From positions 124,001 to 188,000 of the forward strand of contig NZ_FNJV01000004.1 in the NCBI RefSeq assembly GCF_900103125.1: a stretch of DNA of 64,000 bases. Reading direction: 5' to 3'. The stretch is from Mucilaginibacter sp. OK268 (GTDB taxonomy: Bacteria > Bacteroidota > Bacteroidia > Sphingobacteriales > Sphingobacteriaceae). The notes below the pieces were generated by a model that was not told the origin of the DNA, ran no database searches, and saw only the letters and a list, made by a program, of their open reading frames with translations. Below are positions 41,137 through 50,673 of this stretch, in pieces. Within the stretch, counting starts at the first letter, position 1, and each line of letters begins with the position of its first letter. A program made the position numbers and the translations under genes.

Positions 41137-42789
41137 TCAATTAACTCGCTCGCCTTTTGTTTTGGATGCTATCTGCAGTGCTTTGTAGGCATTTACAATA
41201 CCACCGGTTTTGCTCAGGGAGGCAAAATCAACTTTAATGGTTTTGCTGCCTGGCCTGAACACCATAGTACCGGTTAATGGTGTTGCCGATTGCAGGATGA
41301 TCTGCTTCAGCTGCCTGGCGCTCAATGTTGGATAATACTCCAGTAGTAAAGCCGCTACTCCTGCAGTAATGGGCGACGAAAAGCTGGTGCCATCCTCGGT
41401 CATAAATTCGGCATCGGTATCCACTGTAGTTACTTTAACACCGGGAGCAAACACGTCAACATTCTTTTTACCATAGTTGGAGAAATCACCGGCCAGGTGT
41501 TCGCCTAATTTAGGGCCGGATGCACCAACGTTGATCACGTTATCTGCATCAGCAGTGCCATCCAAAAAGGTATCATTCGGATAATCGGGAGTAACGTCCA
41601 CATCCTGGTTATCGTTACCTGCCGCCTGTACCAGTAACACATCTTTTGATGCCGCGTATTTAAAGGCTTCATCAAGCCACTCTTTATGCGGCGATATTTT
41701 TTTGCCAAAGCTCATGTTAACAATCCTTGCGCCGTTATCAACCGCGTAGTGTATAGCATTGGCAATGTCCTTATCGTATTCATCCCCATTAGGTACTGCT
41801 TTAATAGCCATGATCTGCACGTTATCGGCAACACCGTTAATGCCATAATTATTGTTGCGAATGGCCCCTATCAAACCGGCTACACCTGTACCGTGTGATG
41901 CATCTGTAAATTTAAGCAGGTTGTTGCCATAAGGTTTATGATCCATGCTATCTACATTATCACCAACGATGCGTTTACGTGCTTCCAGATCAGGCGACAG
42001 ATCATTATTTAGTTTGGCCAGGTACTCGCTCAGGTCTTTGATGATGGCGGCATTGGTTTTATTAGTGCCCTCCTGCGAGAATATGGATTCCCAAACATAT
42101 TTGCTTTGTGTAAGGGTATCATTGGCCAGCTTAAGCTTTACCAGGTCGGCTTGTTTAAAAGTACCGTTGGCGGGCAGGCTCAGCCCTCTTTTAATATAAC
42201 CGCTGGTTACCATCAACGCGTTCATGATGGGTTGCAGTTGTTCGGTTTCGGTGCGCGATTTATTAACGGTGCTATCGTAAATGGTTTTTACACGTTTCCA
42301 GTAAGCGTATTGTTTTTTATCGACAGCGTTAGTATCAGTGATATTTTCAAATTTACCTTTCAGCTTATTGTATTCACGTACCTCCTCGGTTGTTTCATTA
42401 AAATCAGCTTTGCCATCCGGGCCGCCCAAGAAGTTCCAGCCATGTATATCATCCACATAACCATTGTGGTCATCATCGATACCGTTGCCCGGAATTTCTT
42501 TGGTATTCGTCCAAAGGATGCTTTTCAGGTCTTTTTGTAAAGTATCAATACCGCTATCGATTGTAGCAATCACCACGGGTTTGCTTTTTTTGCCCTGTAA
42601 AAAAAGATAAGCTGGTTTCAGGCTGATACCATAAAAACCATTTTCTTTCAGGTCCATCAATTGCCAGCCTTTTGGAGGCTCGGGCTCTGATGGTGGAATT
42701 ACTTGTGCAAAAGTTGTTTGACTTAATGTTAATGCAGTTAATAAGGTGGTGCCTGTGATTAATAAATTGCGGTAATTGAACATGTACAA
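41137..42789 (-). CDS. S8-family serine peptidase (subtilase)
   Basis: A 550-residue protein with a signal peptide (1-28, ending TFAQ). The catalytic triad is visible: Asp in VIATIDSGIDTLQ (~76), His in DASHGTGVAGLIGA (~302) and Ser in EDGTSFSSPITAGVAALL (~485). Between Asp and His is a large insert of about 200 residues (starting GNGIDDDHNGYVDDIHGWNF), typical for Bacteroidota subtilases and predicted mainly helical. No C-terminal secretion-system sorting domain is seen, so it probably stays in the periplasm. The ALDH gene lies 18 bp upstream, suggesting co-transcription. Confidence 0.93.
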   Translation of the reverse strand: MYMFNYRNLLITGTTLLTALTLSQTTFAQVIPPSEPEPPKGWQLMDLKENGFYGISLKPAYLFLQGKKSKPVVIATIDSGIDTLQKDLKSILWTNTKEIPGNGIDDDHNGYVDDIHGWNFLGGPDGKADFNETTEEVREYNKLKGKFENITDTNAVDKKQYAYWKRVKTIYDSTVNKSRTETEQLQPIMNALMVTSGYIKRGLSLPANGTFKQADLVKLKLANDTLTQSKYVWESIFSQEGTNKTNAAIIKDLSEYLAKLNNDLSPDLEARKRIVGDNVDSMDHKPYGNNLLKFTDASHGTGVAGLIGAIRNNNYGINGVADNVQIMAIKAVPNGDEYDKDIANAIHYAVDNGARIVNMSFGKKISPHKEWLDEAFKYAASKDVLLVQAAGNDNQDVDVTPDYPNDTFLDGTADADNVINVGASGPKLGEHLAGDFSNYGKKNVDVFAPGVKVTTVDTDAEFMTEDGTSFSSPITAGVAALLLEYYPTLSARQLKQIILQSATPLTGTMVFRPGSKTIKVDFASLSKTGGIVNAYKALQIASKTKGERVN

Positions 42790-42807
42790 AAATTAGAAAA
42801 TAAAAAA

Positions 42808-44349
42808 TTATAGGTCGAATTTGATCCCTTGTGCTAAAGGCAACGTTTTTGAGTAATTAATAGTATTTGTTTGGCGCCTCATGTAAACTTTCCAGGCATC
42901 AGAACCAGATTCGCGACCACCGCCGGTTTCTTTTTCGCCACCAAACGCGCCGCCTATCTCTGCACCCGATGTGCCGATGTTTACATTAGCTATGCCACAA
43001 TCAGAACCAGCATAGGATAAAAATTGTTCTGCCTCACGCAAATTATTAGTCATAATAGCCGATGATAAACCCTGCGGAACACCATTCTGCAAATCAATAG
43101 CTTCTTCAAGCGTGCTATATTTGATCAAATAAAGTATCGGCGCAAAAGTTTCGTGCTGCACTATTTTAAAATGGTTCTCCACTTCGGCAATGCAAGGTTT
43201 TACGTAACAGCCTGATAAATAGTTATCCCCTTCAAGCTTACCGCCCTCAACTAAGAATTTGCCACCTTCGGCTTTGCATTTTTCAATAGAGTCCAGGTAT
43301 AGCTTCACAGCGTCGTGATCAATCAGCGGGCCCATGTGGTTATGTTCATCCAAAGGGTTGCCAATGCGGATCTGTTTGTACGCATTCACCAGTTTTTGTT
43401 TAAAGGCATCGTAAACACTTTCGTGGATGATGAGCCTGCGTGTACTGGTACAACGCTGACCGGCGGTACCAACCGCGCCAAATACCGCGCCGATGAGTGA
43501 CATATCCAGATCGGCATTTTCACTGATGATAATAGCGTTGTTGCCACCTAATTCCAGCAGGCTCGTTCCCAAACGTGCGCCTACGGCTGCGCTAACCGCC
43601 TTGCCCATTCGGGTTGATCCGGTAGCCGATATCAATGGTACACGGGTATCGGCAGCCATCAGCTCGCCAATGTTACGATCGCCGATGATGAGGTTGGATA
43701 CCCCCTCTTCAATATTATTCTTTTTAAATACCTCTTGGGCAATGTGCTGACAGGCAATGGCAGTCAATGGTGTTTTTTCTGATGGTTTCCAGATGCAAAC
43801 GTCGCCGCAAACCCAGGCCAGCAGGGAATTCCAGCTCCAAACGGCTACCGGGAAATTAAATGCCGAAATAATACCTACAATGCCCAGCGGATGATATTGC
43901 TCATACATACGGTGGTTGGCTCTTTCGGAGTGCATGGTTAATCCGTAAAGCTGACGGCTCAAACCAACAGCAAAGTCGGCTATGTCAATCATCTCCTGAA
44001 CCTCACCCAGGCCCTCCTGCAGGCTTTTACCCATTTCGTACGATACCAGGCTGCCCAGGTCGTGTTTGTGGGCACGTAAAGCTTCACCAATCTGGCGCAC
44101 GATCTCGCCGCGTTTTGGTGCAGGGGTGTTGCGCCAGGTTTTAAAAGCCTTGGCGGCTTGCTCAACTACCTGGTTATAATCGTTTTCTGAAGCAAATTTT
44201 ACGGAAGCTATTTTTTTGCCGTCAACCGGCGATATAATATCTTTTACGGTAGCGCCGGCGCTGCTGCCCCAGTGCTTTCCTGTACTAAAAGCATCATTAA
44301 TATCGTTTATATGTAAACGTTTTAGAATGTCTGAAATATCGAGGTTCAT
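42808..44349 (-). CDS. Aldehyde dehydrogenase, ALDH7 (antiquitin/AmaB-like)
   Basis: The ATG at 44349 gives MNLDISDILKRLHI and 513 residues; the upstream start at 44403 adds 18 atypical residues. Cofactor-side features are ISAFNFPVAVWSWN and ISATGSTRMGKAVSA, the general base Glu is in LELGGNNAI, and the nucleophile Cys is in GTAGQRCTSTRR. The C-terminal FGGEKETGGGRESGSDAWKV and the NYSKTLPLAQGI tail are diagnostic of ALDH7. These enzymes oxidise alpha-aminoadipate semialdehyde (piperideine-6-carboxylate) in lysine degradation. No other lysine genes are adjacent. The subtilase gene follows after 18 bp. Confidence 0.93.
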   Translation of the reverse strand: MNLDISDILKRLHINDINDAFSTGKHWGSSAGATVKDIISPVDGKKIASVKFASENDYNQVVEQAAKAFKTWRNTPAPKRGEIVRQIGEALRAHKHDLGSLVSYEMGKSLQEGLGEVQEMIDIADFAVGLSRQLYGLTMHSERANHRMYEQYHPLGIVGIISAFNFPVAVWSWNSLLAWVCGDVCIWKPSEKTPLTAIACQHIAQEVFKKNNIEEGVSNLIIGDRNIGELMAADTRVPLISATGSTRMGKAVSAAVGARLGTSLLELGGNNAIIISENADLDMSLIGAVFGAVGTAGQRCTSTRRLIIHESVYDAFKQKLVNAYKQIRIGNPLDEHNHMGPLIDHDAVKLYLDSIEKCKAEGGKFLVEGGKLEGDNYLSGCYVKPCIAEVENHFKIVQHETFAPILYLIKYSTLEEAIDLQNGVPQGLSSAIMTNNLREAEQFLSYAGSDCGIANVNIGTSGAEIGGAFGGEKETGGGRESGSDAWKVYMRRQTNTINYSKTLPLAQGIKFDL

Positions 44350-44588
44350 AATTGTTACTTTTGTCAAAGGTAAAAATCTTAAGGCAATTTTTAGTTTACG
44401 CACTTTTGGCTCGTGAATTGATTGTCATTAATTATCAATACTTTGCAAGCAGATCATGTTAAAAATGTGTGAATGTTGAAAACTAAATTGTTTATTGGAG
44501 GCTTACTTGTTGTATTTTGAACTCAATAAGTCTTTACAAGACAATAACAATTGTTAACCTAAAGCGGATGTTCTGCAAACAAAATTGA

Positions 44589-45992
44589 ATGGAAGAAGAA
44601 TTTGAATTTGGTTTTACCGAAGATCCAAAGTTTTCGGTAGAACGGTACGAGGAGATGATCCGTAATCACGACCAGTACTTTTTTGATGCCCAGGCGTTTG
44701 AGAACATTATCGACTACTACATCGAGAAAAATGATCCGGCCAAGGCTCTGCAAGTAGCAGAATACGCGCGTAACCAACACCCTTTTGCAGCGGTTTTTTT
44801 AATTAAACAGGCACAATTACTGGTAGTTACCAACAAAGTAACCGAAGCTTTCGCGGCTTTAGACAAAGCTGCCATGCTGGAGGCTTCTGATGCGGATATT
44901 TATATTATCCGCGGCAATTTATACGAAAGTATGGAGCGCTATGGCGAAGCCCTGGAAAATTATGAAAAAGCATTGGGCCTGGCTGAAGAGACCGACGAGA
45001 TCCTGCTGCATATTGCCTACGTGTACCAAAACATGGGCGACTATGACACGGCCATAACCTATCTTAAGCTTTGCCTTAAGCAGAATATGGAAAACCAGGA
45101 TGCCCTGTACGAACTGGCTTTTTGCTATGACGTAATGGACAACCAGCAGGAAAGCGTGCAGTTTTATCAACAGTATATTGATAACGAGCCTTACAGTTAT
45201 GCCGCATGGTATAACCTGGGCAACGCCTACACCAAGCTGAGCCTGTTTGAAAAAGCCATTGACGCTTATGACTACGCCATCCTGATCAAGGACAGCTTTG
45301 CGTCGGCCTACTTTAACAAGGGTAATGCCCTGGTTAACCTGGAAAAATATGCTGAAGCGATTGAAGTATACCGCCATACCTTTGAGTACGAGCAGCCTAA
45401 TGCCGATACTTACTGTGCCATTGGCGAGTGCTATGAAAAGCTGGAGCAGATGGACGATGCCCGCGCCTTTTATAAAAAATCAGTTAAAATGGATCCTAAG
45501 CTGGCCGATGCCTGGTTTGGCATAGGTGTTACGCTTGATTTTGAAGAACGTTATTTTGAGGCCCTGCATTTTTATAAAAAAGCGCTCGACCTGGATATTG
45601 CCAATGCCGATTACTGGTTTGCCATTGCCGATGCCGAGTATAAACTGGGTCATATGACCGAAGCTGAGCAGGCTTATGAAAAGGTGGTGGAACTAAACCC
45701 GCTGGATATTGATGCCTGGTTAGACTACTCATCTATATTGTATGAGCAGGACAGGCTAACCGGCGCTATCGAGATCATATCGGAAGCTATCAAAAATAAC
45801 CCCGAAGCGGCTGAGCTTTATTACCGAATGGTGGCTTATTTATTTGCCAAAGGCGAATACAATGAGGCCCTAAACCACCTGGAAATGGCCCTGACCAGCG
45901 ATCCGGACAAACATTATATACTATTTGATTACCTGCCGCAATTACAAAAGAACAAGGTGATTGTGGATATTATTAATAAGTATACGAAGTAG
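44589..45992 (+). CDS. Tetratricopeptide-repeat protein
   Basis: A 467-residue protein built almost wholly of TPR units (about 11, e.g. ALENYEKALGLAEETDEILL, AWYNLGNAYTKLSLFEKAID, AWFGIGVTLDFEERYFEALH), with an acidic N-terminus (MEEEFEFGFTEDPKF). No signal peptide or membrane segment is seen, so it is cytoplasmic. TPR arrays serve as protein-binding scaffolds. The partner is unknown and no neighbour gives a strong hint. It has its own promoter region and a terminator (46035-46076). Confidence 0.93.
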   Translation: MEEEFEFGFTEDPKFSVERYEEMIRNHDQYFFDAQAFENIIDYYIEKNDPAKALQVAEYARNQHPFAAVFLIKQAQLLVVTNKVTEAFAALDKAAMLEASDADIYIIRGNLYESMERYGEALENYEKALGLAEETDEILLHIAYVYQNMGDYDTAITYLKLCLKQNMENQDALYELAFCYDVMDNQQESVQFYQQYIDNEPYSYAAWYNLGNAYTKLSLFEKAIDAYDYAILIKDSFASAYFNKGNALVNLEKYAEAIEVYRHTFEYEQPNADTYCAIGECYEKLEQMDDARAFYKKSVKMDPKLADAWFGIGVTLDFEERYFEALHFYKKALDLDIANADYWFAIADAEYKLGHMTEAEQAYEKVVELNPLDIDAWLDYSSILYEQDRLTGAIEIISEAIKNNPEAAELYYRMVAYLFAKGEYNEALNHLEMALTSDPDKHYILFDYLPQLQKNKVIVDIINKYTK

Positions 45993-46034
45993 CAGATGTA
46001 CAGATTTTAGATGTGCAGATGTGCAAATGATAAA

Positions 46035-46076
46035 AAAATGGCGGTTGATTTCAGTATCAATCGCCATTTTATTTTT
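46035..46076 (+). terminator. Terminator after the TPR gene
   Basis: AAAATGGCGGTTGAT and ATCAATCGCCATTTT form a 15-bp stem with one wobble pair, and a TATTTTT run follows. Confidence 0.85.
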
Positions 46077-46091
46077 ATTCAAGGAGCGTCG

Positions 46092-46167
46092 GGTGTCATG
46101 CTGAGCTCCGTCGAAGCATGGTGGGTAGGCCTCTACGCGCGAGTCTTCGACGGAGCTCAGACTGACA
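46092..46167. repeat. Palindromic intergenic repeat, family A, framed by short boxes
   Basis: GGTGTCATGCTGAGCTCCGT pairs with ACGGAGCTCAGACTGACA. It is framed by AGATGTGCAAATGAT (about 46014-46030) and its inverse ATCATTTGCACATCT (about 46204-46218), which makes a nested structure across the 317-bp gap. The rest of the gap holds the promoter region of the gene at 46310. Confidence 0.8.
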
Positions 46168-46309
46168 GCCCTTTTAATTGCGATATAAATTTTACAAAAA
46201 CTTCATCATTTGCACATCTGAAATTAGCACAATTGCATAGTTGAGTCAGTTTTTTTTCGGATATTTGCACCATTAGAACTTTTAGTTATAGGCTATAACC
46301 ATCTATTGT

Positions 46310-47071
46310 ATGAATTATATGATCAATGATCTTCCCGAACGTACAGCTAAACCTCGTGATAAAGGCATTACCATGGTGATGGACAAAGGATTGAGTTTAA
46401 GGCAAGTGGAGGATTTTCTGGAAGTAGGTGGAGCTTATACGGATATTGTTAAACTGGGTTGGGCAACCTCATACGTTACCCCTAACTTAACCGAAAAAGT
46501 AAAGCTGTACCAGGAAGCAGGCATTCCAGTATATTTTGGAGGTACTTTGTTTGAGGCTTTTATTGTACGTAACCAGTTTGATGATTACTGTCGTCTATTG
46601 GATAAATACAAGCTGGAGCATTGTGAAGTGTCTGACGGATCCATCACTATTGAGCATGAGATCAAATGCGAATATATCAGTCGCCTGGCTAAACAGGTTA
46701 CCGTGATATCGGAAGTAGGTTCCAAAGATGTGCAAAAGATATTTGCACCATATAAATGGATCAAACTGATGAACGCCGAAATTGAGGCAGGTTCATGGAA
46801 GGTAATAGCCGAAGCCCGTGAAAGCGGTAACGTAGGTATTTACCGCGATTCTGGCGAGGTAAGGCAGGGTCTGGTGGATGAGATCCTGACCCAGATACCC
46901 GAAGGCACCATTATTTGGGAAGCCCCGCAAAAGGCACAGCAGGTATGGTTTATTAAACTGATAGGCGCCAACGTGAGCTTGGGTAATATTGCCCCAACAG
47001 ATATTATTCCGCTGGAAACATTAAGATTAGGTATCCGCAGCGATACTTTCGATCATTTTTTGAATTTATAA
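46310..47071 (+). CDS. Phosphosulfolactate synthase (ComA family)
   Basis: A 253-residue TIM-barrel protein of the ComA family, which adds sulfite to phosphoenolpyruvate to form phosphosulfolactate. Matching features are RDKGITMVMDKGLSLRQVED, DIVKLGWATS, YFGGTLFEAF, EVSDGSITI and the C-terminal LGANVSLGNIAP-like segment (IGANVSLGNIAPTDIIPLET). In methanogens the product feeds coenzyme M. In Bacteroidota a role towards sulfolactate, cysteate and sulfonolipids (capnine type) is plausible but inferred. No ComB or ComC homologue is adjacent. A second ATG at 46319 is also a possible start. Confidence 0.9.
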   Translation: MNYMINDLPERTAKPRDKGITMVMDKGLSLRQVEDFLEVGGAYTDIVKLGWATSYVTPNLTEKVKLYQEAGIPVYFGGTLFEAFIVRNQFDDYCRLLDKYKLEHCEVSDGSITIEHEIKCEYISRLAKQVTVISEVGSKDVQKIFAPYKWIKLMNAEIEAGSWKVIAEARESGNVGIYRDSGEVRQGLVDEILTQIPEGTIIWEAPQKAQQVWFIKLIGANVSLGNIAPTDIIPLETLRLGIRSDTFDHFLNL

Positions 47072-47096
47072 CTGGTCTTACTATATGAATTAAGAA

Positions 47097-47127
47097 GTCT
47101 CCGGATTAATTTCTGGAGGCTTTTTTT
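47097..47127 (+). terminator. Terminator after the phosphosulfolactate synthase gene
   Basis: AGTCTCC and GGAGGCT pair (one wobble) around an ATTAATTTCT-type loop and are followed by seven T. Confidence 0.8.
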
Positions 47128-47180
47128 GTTTTAAGGAGTGAAAGAAGAAGAAGCTTTCGTAATCATCTCTTTCTTAGCGC

Positions 47181-47268
47181 GTCATTGCGAGGAGGAACGA
47201 CGTGGCAATCCCCTACTTACAGAGAGGCCCTGCTAATCTGGGGTTACCACGCTTCGCTCGCAATGATG
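47181..47268. repeat. Palindromic intergenic repeat, family C
   Basis: GTCATTGCGAGGAGGAACGA then CGTGGCAATCCCC pairs imperfectly with GGGGTTACCACGCTTCGCTC then GCAATGATG. Confidence 0.8.
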
Positions 47269-47538
47269 TGGGGGCTTCTTATCATAGTACATTTTAAGAA
47301 GCCATAGCTATACACAATACCTACATATTAATCAATAATATAATTATTAAGATATTAGAAATAAAGTTTCGACAAATAATACAAAATGATATAATAATTA
47401 TATATATTAGTAAATCGTTTTATCAATATATATAATTATAGAACAGCGATTTGGTGATCAGGGGTGCTTTTTATGATTTGGTCATATGGCGTGTATTTAA
47501 TATGAAACTTATTAATCAACCTTATAAAACACAACACT
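47269..47538. other. AT-rich leader of the BSP peptidase gene
   Basis: A markedly AT-rich stretch with many TATATA and AATTAT words, likely promoter DNA for the gene at 47539. No gene is seen. The gap from 47072 otherwise holds only the terminator and the family C repeat. Confidence 0.5.
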
Positions 47539-48930
47539 ATGAAAATCAAAACCACGTTCTTGAGCGTTCTGCTGCTCGGAGCCGTCATGTCATGCACCAA
47601 ACAAAACCAGATTACTGACCAGTCAAATGACGATCCGAAGAAAAACACTGTCCTTGCCGATGCCCCGCTTACCTGGCAGGAGCATTGGTTTGAACACAAC
47701 CAGCTACTTAACCGCGTATTTAACGATACCAGGGTGGCGGTTTACTACGATAACGATGTTGACCGTAGCATCACCTGGCCTAGTACCTATCTGGCCCAGG
47801 TTTGGAACTACACCAAAAAAACTTATGGTTCATTCGGAACAGAATCACAGCTGTATGTGATATTGCATACCGCTAAGTATAGCGGCGGGCATCCCAGTAC
47901 TTATTTGGATGGCAGTCATGACTACAGAAACGTAATTGATTGCGGATCATCAAGCACTACCGCCTGGACAGCTGGTACTGGTAACGACCTGGACCTTACC
48001 ACGCATGAAGTTGGGCACATTGTAGAGGGTGCCTCAAAAAATGTACATGGTTCGCCGGCATTTAATATCTGGCATGACAGCAAATGGATGGAGATGTATA
48101 TTTATGATGTATACCTTGGCCTGGGACGTACCGCCGATGCCCAGCGCTGGTATAACCTGGTTTTAGGTGGCTCAGATCCTTACCCCCGCGCCAATACACA
48201 TTGGTTTAAAGACTGGTGGTACCCGCTTTATACCCAATATGGAAAAACCGCGGTGCTCAACAAATATTTCACTTTGCTGGCGGCTAATTTCCCAAAACAT
48301 ACGGTTTCAAACGGTGTAACCAACATCAGCGAATACACCAGGGATTTGAGTTTTGGTGAGTTTGTACATTTCTGGAGCGGCGCTGCCGGAGCTGATCTGA
48401 AACAGCTGGCCCTTACTGCTTTTGGAAACCTGGACGAACAAGGTAACGACTGGACCGTTCAATTAGAACAGGCTAAGGCAACGTTCCCAAATGTTACTTA
48501 CCCCGGAAGTACCCCAACAACCGTTACCCTTACCGTTAGTAAAGAAAACAGCGGTGGCGCAGGCGCAAATGAAGGCTCATTAAAAATGATTGATAATAAC
48601 CTGGCTTCCAAATTTTTTGTGGCGGGTTATGATACCGGCTTCTGGGCGCAGTTAACTTATCCATCAGTAGTAATATTAAAAGGATACGCGCTCACCTCGG
48701 GCAATGATGCCCCTGACCGCGATCCTAAAAGCTGGAAATTAATGGGCTCTAATAATGGTTCCACATTTACGCAATTGGATGTTCGCACCAATGAAAGTTT
48801 TCCTTCGCGCAATCAAACCAAAAGCTATTCGTTTACTAACACCACCGCATACAAGTATTATCGCTTGTATGTAACCGCCAATAATGGCAGTGTGGATTTT
48901 CAGTTGAGCGAATGGTCTGTTAATCAGTAA
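47539..48930 (+). CDS. Basic-secretory-protein-type metallopeptidase lipoprotein with discoidin domain
   Basis: A 463-residue protein. The lipoprotein signal ends at AVMSC (C18). Residues ~55-315 match the plant/bacterial basic secretory protein family, with a zinc-protease motif HEVGH in LDLTTHEVGHIVEGASKN near residue 155. A linker (~320-330) leads to an F5/8 type C (discoidin-like) domain, ~333-463 (DNNLASKFFV, KSWKLMGSNNGSTFTQLD, YYRLYVTANNG), which usually binds glycans. It is probably a surface enzyme acting on glycoproteins or plant-derived material. It stands alone between a very AT-rich leader and a terminator. Confidence 0.9.
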   Translation: MKIKTTFLSVLLLGAVMSCTKQNQITDQSNDDPKKNTVLADAPLTWQEHWFEHNQLLNRVFNDTRVAVYYDNDVDRSITWPSTYLAQVWNYTKKTYGSFGTESQLYVILHTAKYSGGHPSTYLDGSHDYRNVIDCGSSSTTAWTAGTGNDLDLTTHEVGHIVEGASKNVHGSPAFNIWHDSKWMEMYIYDVYLGLGRTADAQRWYNLVLGGSDPYPRANTHWFKDWWYPLYTQYGKTAVLNKYFTLLAANFPKHTVSNGVTNISEYTRDLSFGEFVHFWSGAAGADLKQLALTAFGNLDEQGNDWTVQLEQAKATFPNVTYPGSTPTTVTLTVSKENSGGAGANEGSLKMIDNNLASKFFVAGYDTGFWAQLTYPSVVILKGYALTSGNDAPDRDPKSWKLMGSNNGSTFTQLDVRTNESFPSRNQTKSYSFTNTTAYKYYRLYVTANNGSVDFQLSEWSVNQ

Positions 48931-48965
48931 AACCCCTGTTTTAAATAACTCCTCAGTAAATTGTA

Positions 48966-48998
48966 AATAAGCCGCGAGACCTCGCGGCTTATTCGTTT
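48966..48998 (+). terminator. Terminator after the BSP peptidase gene
   Basis: AATAAGCCGCGAG and CTCGCGGCTTATT form a nearly perfect stem with a minimal loop, with CGTTTTT just after. Confidence 0.85.
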
Positions 48999-49074
48999 TT
49001 GTGCACTTTCCATAAATTTGTTTAGCTATCTTGGGCATGATATCATTTACCTATAAAACTATCGAACAACAGCA

Positions 49075-49836
49075 ATGGTCACAGAAGCTGAAAATTCATC
49101 AACAGAAAATTCCGGCCAAACGCCGGTGCAGGTGTATTCTGATAATTCTATAGAAGTTGCCGCCTTGCTTACCTTGTCTGGCGGTTTTTTGGATGTATTT
49201 ACCTATGTTGGGCATGGTGGCGTATTTGCTAATTCCATGACGGGTAATGTAGTGTTTCTGGGGATGTATGCCGCCCTGGGCGACTGGCAGCAGGCCATGC
49301 ACCACATTCCGCCTATTATAGCATTTTTGATCGGTGTGTTCATCGCTTACCGCATGCACTTGCCATCAGTATTAAAATATCTGCCCAAGCCCGCCTTAAC
49401 CTGTCTGGGTTTCGAGATCATTGTACTTATAGCCTGTTCGTTTTTATCTGATTCTTTTCCGGATATACCTTTGGTGTTGGCCATATCGCTGGTGGCGGCC
49501 ATGCAAAATTCGAGCTTTACCAAACTGGAGCAATGGACCTATAACTCCGTCATGACAACCGGTAACCTGCGCCGTTTTGCCGAGGCTTTTTTTAGGGGTA
49601 CTATGCCGGCGCGAAACCCCGTGGCCCTGCGCGAGGCCCGGCTATTCGGCTTTGTTTGCGTTTGTTTTTTAGCAGGCGCCATCCTGGCAGCCTTAACCAC
49701 CAAACGCATGCATGATTACGCCCTGTTTATACCCGCGGGTACTTTGCTTATAGCATTCATTATTTGCTGGCGCAGGCAAAAGGCGAAAGTTTTGTATTTT
49801 AAATTGAAAAGGAATCAGCCTCCCACTGCTCAATAG
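49075..49836 (+). CDS. DUF1275 (YoaK) family membrane protein
   Basis: A 253-residue protein. After a polar N-terminus (~1-25) it has about six membrane segments. Family motifs are clear: LLTLSGGFLDVFTYVGHGGV, FANSMTGNVVFLG and the later MQNSSFTKLE...NSVMTTGNLRRFAE. The DUF1275 function is unproven; related YoaK proteins are only known as membrane proteins. No operon partner overlaps, and aroE starts 36 bp downstream, so read-through is possible. Confidence 0.93.
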   Translation: MVTEAENSSTENSGQTPVQVYSDNSIEVAALLTLSGGFLDVFTYVGHGGVFANSMTGNVVFLGMYAALGDWQQAMHHIPPIIAFLIGVFIAYRMHLPSVLKYLPKPALTCLGFEIIVLIACSFLSDSFPDIPLVLAISLVAAMQNSSFTKLEQWTYNSVMTTGNLRRFAEAFFRGTMPARNPVALREARLFGFVCVCFLAGAILAALTTKRMHDYALFIPAGTLLIAFIICWRRQKAKVLYFKLKRNQPPTAQ

Positions 49837-49872
49837 TTTCCATAACTTATGAAATGTTGCTAATATTACGCC

Positions 49873-50673
49873 ATGAAACAATACGGACTTATAGGCTATC
49901 CCCTTTCACATTCTTTTTCAAAGAAATATTTTGCCGAAAAATTTAAGGACGAAGGTATAACCGATGCTGCTTATGAGCTGTATCCCCTGGAGCATATCAA
50001 AGACCTGCAGGATCTGCTGGATGAACACCCGGATATCTGCGGTCTCAATATCACCATCCCACATAAGGTGGCTGTGTTGCCCTACCTGGATTGGATTGAG
50101 CATGATGCCCGCAAAGCCGGAGCGGTAAACTGTATCTGTGTAATTGCCGAAAGTCCTGTACAGGCAGCTTTTACCGGCGAGGTCGGTATTGGAGGCCATG
50201 ATTTCAGGCTGGAGGGATATAACACAGATCTGTATGGTTTCGAAATGTCTATCCGTCCATTAATAAAGGATACCGAAGATGAGGCCCTGGTGCTGGGCGA
50301 TGGCGGCGCGGCACAAGCGGTAAAATGTGTGCTGGAAAACATGGGTATTGCCTATAAAACCGTTACCCGTAAACCGCATCCCGATCATATCCTGTTCAGC
50401 GACCTGAAACCGGATCACATTAAACAGCATAAGATCATTATCAATACCACCCCTGTTGGCACCGCACCCAAGATTGATGAGTGCCCGCCGATACCTTATG
50501 AGGCGATAACCGATGAGCATTTGCTGTATGACCTGATCTACAACCCGGAAGAAACCTTGTTCTTGCGAAAAGGCCGCGAGCAGGGCGCCGCCACCAAAAA
50601 CGGTTACGAAATGCTGGTACTACAAGCCGAAAGATCATGGGAGATATGGAATGCTAAAGATAACCGCGTATGA
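49873..50673 (+). CDS. aroE: Shikimate dehydrogenase
   Basis: A 266-residue enzyme that reduces 3-dehydroshikimate with NADPH in aromatic amino-acid synthesis. The substrate-binding SHSFSKKYF (SxS) follows the start MKQYGLIGYPLSHSF. NITIPHK contains the catalytic Lys, the NTDLYGF segment carries the second catalytic Asp, and the NADP loop is LGDGGAAQAVKCVL. It overlaps gldD by 4 bp (ATGA), so translation is coupled. Confidence 0.96.
   Translation: MKQYGLIGYPLSHSFSKKYFAEKFKDEGITDAAYELYPLEHIKDLQDLLDEHPDICGLNITIPHKVAVLPYLDWIEHDARKAGAVNCICVIAESPVQAAFTGEVGIGGHDFRLEGYNTDLYGFEMSIRPLIKDTEDEALVLGDGGAAQAVKCVLENMGIAYKTVTRKPHPDHILFSDLKPDHIKQHKIIINTTPVGTAPKIDECPPIPYEAITDEHLLYDLIYNPEETLFLRKGREQGAATKNGYEMLVLQAERSWEIWNAKDNRV

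Noticed and set aside
46011..46244. 77-codon frame after the TPR gene
   Set aside because: It covers a terminator hairpin and a family A repeat; the translation is an accident of the repeat.
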